From Sphingobacteriaceae bacterium (lineage in GTDB: Bacteria > Bacteroidota > Bacteroidia > B-17B0 > Aurantibacillaceae), in assembly GCA_016709575.1 (NCBI GenBank), contig JADJMM010000006.1:208547-272546 (forward strand): a stretch of DNA of 64,000 bases, read 5' to 3'. This document shows, in pieces, positions 59,006 to 64,000 of the stretch. The notes below the pieces were generated by a model. It was not told the DNA's origin. It was given only the letters and a program-made list of their open reading frames with translations, and ran no database searches. A program made the translations under genes and the position numbers. Within the stretch, counting starts at the first letter, position 1; every line of letters begins with the position of its first letter.

Positions 59006-60142
59006 TTAACACCTGTTATATAATTCTAACACCCTGTTGATAAATGTTGGCCACAGATATTTTGTTTTTTCCACTTTTAAATTTTCTACAAATTCTTTCT
59101 CTCTGTTATTCTCAAAATAATCTAAAATACATTCGGAAATTTGTTGTGTATCGATTGGAACCGTATACCCAATTTTTTTATGTGGCACTAATTCCGATAA
59201 ACCTCCAACATCAGTAACCAACATCGGTTTTTCATAATAATAACCAACCATGGTCACCCCGCTGTTCGTTGCATTACGATAAGTTTGAGCCACTAAATCG
59301 CTTGCGCAGAAATAATAACGTACATCTTCATTAGGTATGAATTGAGAATGAAAAACGACTTTATCTTTCAAACCATGCTTCTCAATTAAATCTAAATACG
59401 GTTGTTTGTCCTCGTAAAACTCACCGGCCACCAATAATTTTATATTTGAATTTTTAATTTTGTCGATAGCCATAGCCTCTAATAAAATATCTAATCCTTT
59501 GTATTTACGAATCAATCCAAAAAATAAAATGACTTTATCATTTTCATTCAAATTCAATTTCTTTCTGGCTTCTGATTTACTTACAGCAGAACCATAAGTT
59601 TCGTACATCGGATGCGGAGAATACACTTTTTTATCAGTGGGAGTGAATACAGAAATATCATTAAAAACAGCTTTACTCATAGTAATAAAACCGTGACAAG
59701 CTTTGACGAAGTATTTTGTGAAAGGCTTATCCCCTGCTCTTTTTTCGTGAGGAATAATATTATCAGTAAGAGCGAGAACTTTTATGTTCGTTCCTTTTCT
59801 AACTAATCTACCAATAGTCCCTAAACTCGGACCGAAAAACGGCAACCAGTAACGGAAAATAATAAAATCAGGTTTTTCCTTCTTTATAAATCGAGCTACA
59901 GAAAACCAATTGAAGGGATTTACTGTATTTATTAAAGTGTGAATTTTTATATCTGAAGGAGCACTTCCACTCGTTTCATATTGAGAACTTCCCGGGAATA
60001 AAAAATTAGGGTATTGTAATGAATAGGAAATAATCTGAGCATCATGTCCCATCTTATTAAACTCACGGCAAAGATTTTCATTGAATTGTGCAGGTCCGCC
60101 TCTTAAAGGAAAACCGGGACCAACTATGAATACTTTTGCCAT
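59006..60142 (-). CDS. Family 4 glycosyltransferase
   Basis: 378 residues, unbroken. The GT-B fold opens with MAKVFIVGPGFPLRGGPAQF, an N-terminal acceptor-binding loop. The C-terminal nucleotide-sugar domain has VILFFGLIRKYKGLDILLEA, LLVAGEFYEDKQPYLDLIEK and the E-x(7)-E-like region TNSGVTMVGYYYEKPMLVTD. Retaining glycosyltransferases of this type build surface polysaccharide or glycolipid. Donor and acceptor are not predictable. It starts 12 bases past the stop of the helicase gene on the same strand, so they may be co-transcribed. Confidence 0.9.
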   Translation of the reverse strand: MAKVFIVGPGFPLRGGPAQFNENLCREFNKMGHDAQIISYSLQYPNFLFPGSSQYETSGSAPSDIKIHTLINTVNPFNWFSVARFIKKEKPDFIIFRYWLPFFGPSLGTIGRLVRKGTNIKVLALTDNIIPHEKRAGDKPFTKYFVKACHGFITMSKAVFNDISVFTPTDKKVYSPHPMYETYGSAVSKSEARKKLNLNENDKVILFFGLIRKYKGLDILLEAMAIDKIKNSNIKLLVAGEFYEDKQPYLDLIEKHGLKDKVVFHSQFIPNEDVRYYFCASDLVAQTYRNATNSGVTMVGYYYEKPMLVTDVGGLSELVPHKKIGYTVPIDTQQISECILDYFENNREKEFVENLKVEKTKYLWPTFINRVLELYNRC

Positions 60143-60154
60143 TGTGGGACGAAG

Positions 60155-61582
60155 TTAACTAAAAAAATCCTCTGAAAAATTAATTAGGTATACCTTTTCC
60201 TTTGCCCTGGTAATAGCAGTGTAAAGCCATCGCAGATAATTAAAATCAATCATTTCCTTAGTCAAATACCCTTGATCGATAAAAACTACCGGCCATTGTC
60301 CACCCTGCGCTTTATGACAAGTGACAGCGTAACAGAATTTAGCTTGGAGAGCATTGTAATACGGACTGTTTTTCATGTAGGCAATCCTCTTCCCCTTGCT
60401 TGGTTCATCAGCTACATCAGCCAAAACGCCTTCATAAAGAGCTTTTTGTTGTTCTTGAGTTAAGCTTGGTCCATCTGAAGTCATACTTTCTTGTATAATT
60501 TTCAGTTGTAAATCGGGCATATTGGGGTAATCAATTAAACCTACTACACATTCTAAAAAGTTGAAACCATACATTTCCTCGCGTTTCACAATTCTTTTTA
60601 TTTCAAAACTATCTCCGTTGGCAATAAAACCGATTTCACTTTTTTCATCGAGCCAGAAATAATTATTTTTCACACTCATAAATAAATCTCCCGCACAAAC
60701 ATCATCCTCCATATAACGCACTCTCGCTCTTACAGCCTGATTAAACAAATTGGCGCGCTTATTGCTTCGGGTTACAATCAACACATCATTATAACCATAT
60801 TTACTATAAGCCATATTTAAAATATCCTGCAATTCATCGCCTTCTACTTTCACAACATCAGGGTTAAAAAATAATTTGGGTTGTTGTCCCTCATAATTAG
60901 CCAAAAGCTCTCTTAATTTGGTGGCGTTTTCTAAAATTCCACTCTCTAAACTTTGTCGAGCTACTGTTTTTAACTCGCAACCATAAATGTTTAAATGGAA
61001 GGAAGCTTTTAAGAATTTGGGATTTAAAGCCGGACTTTCATCACAACCCACAGGCGGTAATTGGGCAGTATCTCCAACAAATAATAATTTACAATTCTCA
61101 CCTGAAAAAACGTATTCAAACAAACTTTCTAATAAACCCGGACTCGCATAAGAACTCTGCGTATTGGAATCAATTCCAATCATAGAAGCCTCATCAACTA
61201 TAAAAACAGTATTAGTATGTTTATTCTCGCCTAACGAAAAATACATTGAACCATTTTCGTTAACGGATTTATTGAATATTTTTTTGTGGATGGTTTGCGC
61301 CGGACGTTTAGAATAAAGCGACAAAACTTTCGCCGCTCTTCCTGTTGGGGCTAATAAAACGCTCTTCCATTTAAAAGTGGTAAGTATTTGCGATAAAGCT
61401 GATACCAGATTCGTTTTTCCCGTTCCCGCATATCCTTTTAATATAAATAAGTCGGTATTGTTTTCACTATTCACAAATGTGGCCAGTTTTGCAATGGCAT
61501 CTTCCTGGTCGGGATTTGCCGTAAAGGGCAATTGCTCAGTGAATTGTTTAACAAAAGTACTTATGTTGAATTGAGCCGGCAT
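60155..61582 (-). CDS. RecD2/PIF1-like superfamily 1 DNA helicase
   Basis: 475 residues. Motif I is LFILKGYAGTGKTNL, Ia LLAPTGRAAKVLS, II VFIVDEASMIG, III LLFVGDTAQLPPVG, V/VI VTCHKAQGGQWPVVFID and LRWLYTAITRAKEKVYLINF. It is shorter than full RecD2 because the N-terminal ClpA/RuvA-like part is absent. Its likely role is 5'-3' unwinding in repair or replication restart. It is divergent from the DUF3822 gene across about 64 bases. Confidence 0.9.
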   Translation of the reverse strand: MPAQFNISTFVKQFTEQLPFTANPDQEDAIAKLATFVNSENNTDLFILKGYAGTGKTNLVSALSQILTTFKWKSVLLAPTGRAAKVLSLYSKRPAQTIHKKIFNKSVNENGSMYFSLGENKHTNTVFIVDEASMIGIDSNTQSSYASPGLLESLFEYVFSGENCKLLFVGDTAQLPPVGCDESPALNPKFLKASFHLNIYGCELKTVARQSLESGILENATKLRELLANYEGQQPKLFFNPDVVKVEGDELQDILNMAYSKYGYNDVLIVTRSNKRANLFNQAVRARVRYMEDDVCAGDLFMSVKNNYFWLDEKSEIGFIANGDSFEIKRIVKREEMYGFNFLECVVGLIDYPNMPDLQLKIIQESMTSDGPSLTQEQQKALYEGVLADVADEPSKGKRIAYMKNSPYYNALQAKFCYAVTCHKAQGGQWPVVFIDQGYLTKEMIDFNYLRWLYTAITRAKEKVYLINFSEDFFS

Positions 61583-61646
61583 TGTTTTGTAAAAGTATCA
61601 TATATACGGACAAAAAATAAGGAATTTTAGTAACTTTAAGCCTTTA

Positions 61647-62499
61647 ATGCTAAGCACAACCGACATACAAAAAAACGTGATTGAATTGAAGGTGGAAAAG
61701 CTTCCATCTGAAGTACTGGTCATTAATTTGTCTTATCATGGCTTTGAGGTGGTAAGTTTTACTAAATCTCCGTACACAATCACAAAAATTGCTGAATCTG
61801 TTTTTAAAGAGCCCGTTAAACATGCCGATAAATTAAGCGATTTGTTTTTACAATTTGTTTGCAGAAAATAATTTCAATAAGAAAACTACAAAAGCATTTA
61901 GTAAGATTGGTTAGGAAATCATTTACTTTAGTCCCGGCCTCGTTTTACGATGCTGATAAAGCAAAGAGATGTTGGAATTTAATGTTGGAGGCACAAACGG
62001 CGAGTTAACTTTCACAAATGATGTAAACGATATTAAATTAATTTATTCTGTTCCTTCTGAATTGAAAAACAGTTTAGATAAAACTTTTCCTAATCACAAT
62101 TTCAAACATATTGGTTACAGCACCATGAAATTGTTCTTTACACACTTTCAATTAAAGAACGCGGATATATTTATAAATATTCATCAGGGACAAACCGAAA
62201 TATTAATTAAAAAAGACAAGAAACCGGTTTTATATAATATGTTCAAAACGCAAAGTGATGAAGATGTTTTATACTATTTGCTGTTTTCGGTTGAGCAATT
62301 TGATTTGAATCCAACAACTTTAAAATTATTTGTTTCAGCTAACAGAGCTACAACAGATAATTTATTCACTGCTATTAAAAAATATGTAAAACATGTTGAT
62401 TTTACAGTAAGTGATAAAATCATTGTCAGAAAAGAAGCATTTGAACAAACGCCTCATCATTTTTATTTTTCAGCTTTAAACCGTTTGCTTTGCGAATAA
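61647..62499 (+). CDS. DUF3822 family protein (three frameshifts)
   Basis: About 284 residues if joined. Segments in order: MLSTTDIQKNVIELKVEKLP to SDLFLQF (61647 to about 61858), AENNFNKKTTKAFSKIG, VRKSFTLVPASFYDADKAK, then MLEFNVGGTNGELTFTNDVN to the stop at 62497-62499. The blocks SFTLVPASFYD, YSVPSELKNSLDKTFPN, ADIFINIHQGQTEILIKKDK and EDVLYYLLFSVEQFDLNPTT are characteristic of DUF3822, an actin-like ATPase-fold family of Bacteroidota often found just before rsmD. Lesions near 61858, 61905 and 61960 are each one base. Function unknown. Confidence 0.8.
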
Positions 62500-63047
62500 T
62501 AGGAGGCATACACGGGGGTAAAACCATTAATGTAACCAAAGGTTTAGATGTTAGACCCACAACTGATTTTGCGAAAGAAGGTTTATTCAACATTTTAAAT
62601 AATAAAGTAGATTTTGATGGTTTAGAAGTACTGGATTTATTTTCAGGAACCGGAAATATTGCTTTTGAATTTGCCTCCCGCGGTGCCAATGTTTCTTGTC
62701 TCGATAAAAACTTTGAATGTTCTAAATTCATTTCAAACACCGCTAAAAATTTAAATCTCAATATTCATACTTTAAAAGGTGATGTGTTTAAATTTTTGAA
62801 AACGCATACTCAGAAATATGATTTAATTTTTGCTGACCCTCCTTATATTTTAGAAAACATTCCTGAAATTCACCAATGGGTATTTCAAAATAATTTATTG
62901 AAAGACGGCGCTTGGTTAATTATAGAACACGGACCAACTACAAAATTAAACGAACTCCCCCATTTTTTTGAACAACGCAAATACGGCAACGTAAACTTTA
63001 GTTTTTTCACAAATGTCACGTCGAGCGAAGTCGAGACGTCTAAATAA
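62490..63047 (+). CDS. rsmD: 16S rRNA (guanine(966)-N(2))-methyltransferase RsmD
   Basis: 185 residues. MRIIGGIHGGKTINV, RPTTDFAKEGLFNIL, the SAM loop VLDLFSGTGNIAFEFASRGA, and the catalytic LIFADPPYIL identify RsmD, which methylates G966 of 16S rRNA (E. coli numbering). The start is TTG at 62490, overlapping the DUF3822 stop by 10 bases; no ATG lies near. The final residues (NVTSSEVETSK) are encoded by a REP-like palindrome at 63015-63040, so the natural C-terminus has probably been altered by insertion. Confidence 0.92.
   Translation: MRIIGGIHGGKTINVTKGLDVRPTTDFAKEGLFNILNNKVDFDGLEVLDLFSGTGNIAFEFASRGANVSCLDKNFECSKFISNTAKNLNLNIHTLKGDVFKFLKTHTQKYDLIFADPPYILENIPEIHQWVFQNNLLKDGAWLIIEHGPTTKLNELPHFFEQRKYGNVNFSFFTNVTSSEVETSK
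63015..63040. repeat. REP-like palindrome within the rsmD 3' end
   Basis: GTCACGTCGAGCGAAGTCGA followed by GACGTC. It has the GTCGAGCGAAGTCGAGAC core of TCGA-rich palindromes seen elsewhere in the window and encodes the last residues before the stop at 63045-63047. Confidence 0.65.
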
Positions 63048-63054
63048 AATTATT

Positions 63055-64000
63055 ATGTTCACAATAGACACGCACACTCATATTTTCCCAAAACACTTAC
63101 CTGATTTTACAACGAAATTTGGTTATGGAAAATTTATTCATTTAAACCATCATGCGCCGGGTCGTGCCTGGATGATGCAAGGGGATGTTAAATTCAGAGA
63201 GATTGTAGAGAATTGCTGGGATGCCGAAGTACGTATTAAAGAAATGGCGCAACATAAAGCCGACATGCAAGTTATTTGTACTATTCCTGTAATGTTTAGT
63301 TATGATGCCAAACCAATGGACGGATTAGAAATATCTAAATTTTTGAATGATGATATTGCGGCCACTTTTACAAAGTATCCTGACAAATTTATTGGTTTGT
63401 GTACAGTTCCATTACAGGATACAAAATTAGCAATACAGGAATTAGAGCGTTGCATGAAAATGGGATACAAAGGTGTTCAAATTGGAAGTAACGTTAACAA
63501 TATAAATTTAAGCGAGCCTCAGTTCCATGAATTCTGGGCAGCTTGTGAAAGATTGAATGCTGCAATCTTAGTTCATCCTTGGCAAATGATGGGACAAGAA
63601 CATATGAGTAAATATTGGCTTCCTTGGTTAGTTGGTATGCCCGCTGAAATTAGTCGCGCTGCTTGCAGTATGATATTTGGTGGTGTATTTGAAAAATATC
63701 CGAAACTAAAAGTTTGTTTTGCTCACGGTGGTGGTTCGTTCTTACCAACCATCAGCAGAATTGAACACGGTTGGGATTGCAGACCAGATCTTGTAGCTAT
63801 CGACAATAAAGAAAATCCAAAAAAGTATTTAGGGAAGTTTTGGGTGGATTCACATGTATGCGATCATAAAATGTTGCAGTACGTAATTGATTTAGTTGGT
63901 GCCGATAAAGTGATGCAAGGTTCTGATTATCCTTTTCCTTTAGGGGAAGCTGTTCCCGGTGAGTTAGTAAGAACTGCGCCATTAGACGATAAGACTAAAG
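63055..64000 (+). CDS. 2-amino-3-carboxymuconate-6-semialdehyde decarboxylase (ACMSD)-like amidohydrolase, 3' truncated
   Basis: 315 residues are visible before the window ends. The metal site begins DTHTHIFPKH (HxH); later ligands or active-site groups are LVHPWQMMG, FAHGGGSFLP and the Asp in QGSDYPFPLGE. APGRAWMMQGD and FWVDSHVCDHKML are typical of ACMSD, which decarboxylates the 3-hydroxyanthranilate cleavage product in tryptophan catabolism, diverting it from NAD synthesis. No other pathway gene is inside the window; kynurenine-pathway genes may follow downstream. Confidence 0.9.
   Translation, partial: MFTIDTHTHIFPKHLPDFTTKFGYGKFIHLNHHAPGRAWMMQGDVKFREIVENCWDAEVRIKEMAQHKADMQVICTIPVMFSYDAKPMDGLEISKFLNDDIAATFTKYPDKFIGLCTVPLQDTKLAIQELERCMKMGYKGVQIGSNVNNINLSEPQFHEFWAACERLNAAILVHPWQMMGQEHMSKYWLPWLVGMPAEISRAACSMIFGGVFEKYPKLKVCFAHGGGSFLPTISRIEHGWDCRPDLVAIDNKENPKKYLGKFWVDSHVCDHKMLQYVIDLVGADKVMQGSDYPFPLGEAVPGELVRTAPLDDKTK

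Noticed and set aside
1..64000. tRNA, rRNA and other known RNA genes
   Set aside because: No clover-leaf pattern with a conserved TTCGA loop in a proper context, nor any rRNA-like block, was seen; the TTCGA strings belong to REP-like palindromes.

Overview
The window looks like an AT-rich chromosome segment of a Bacteroidota bacterium, probably an environmental Flavobacteriales- or Sphingobacteriales-like lineage. The evidence is: secreted proteins with type IX secretion (T9SS) sorting domains of type A (about 35.9-37.5 kb, 43.7-45.3 kb) and type B (10.3-14.2, 15.5-18.4, 18.5-21.4 kb); PKD and SBBP repeat adhesin-like proteins; a WbqC protein, a CCC-motif membrane protein and a DUF3822 protein; a fused E1 alpha/beta dehydrogenase; and -7 boxes close to the Bacteroidota consensus TAnnTTTG. 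No rRNA, tRNA, CRISPR array, phage or transposase was seen.

Layout. 0-4.2 kb: end of an unknown gene, WbqC, two signal peptidase I paralogues (one active, one lacking both catalytic residues), ribosomal protein bL31 and a zinc-ribbon protein. 4.3-10 kb: fused 2-oxoacid dehydrogenase E1, a tandem pair of small secreted proteins and small envelope proteins. 10.3-21.4 kb: a PKD adhesin, an M48 protease lipoprotein, ClpS, then a tandem pair of very large SBBP/PKD T9SS proteins. 21.5-30.5 kb: an ArsC-like protein, ClpC, GyrA and a double M16 peptidase. 30.5-40.8 kb: TPR proteins and a signalling block (TPR histidine kinase, LuxR response regulator, a stand-alone LuxR helix-turn-helix protein with three copies of an operator-like motif, an SBBP T9SS protein, and a TPR/SpoIIE phosphatase). 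40.9-48.4 kb: VF530, RNase HI, ElaA acetyltransferase, CoA-binding protein and MFS transporter in one minus-strand run, then a subtilase, a lipoprotein, a cystathionine gamma-synthase-like enzyme and a compositionally foreign FkbM methyltransferase. 48.6-51.6 kb: a three-gene ABC exporter operon. 52.1-61.6 kb: two glycosyltransferases, a three-gene condensin-like (MukBEF/Mks/Wadjet-type) operon and a RecD-like helicase. 61.6-64 kb: DUF3822, RsmD and an ACMSD-like decarboxylase that runs off the end.

The items most worth a second look are: (1) the kleisin/KITE/SMC-like operon at 53.2-58.8 kb, which resembles Wadjet JetABC but has no JetD nuclease beside it; (2) short palindromic repeats that sit on, or within a few bases of, the stop codons of genes, including all three condensin genes; (3) the catalytically dead signal peptidase paralogue; (4) the orphan LuxR regulator flanked by repeated operator-like motifs.

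A strong caution: roughly thirty apparent single-base frameshifts split otherwise intact genes, many of them in runs of A or T. This pattern fits uncorrected long-read assembly error better than gene decay. I therefore annotate rejoined genes over their full span and give the lesion positions.
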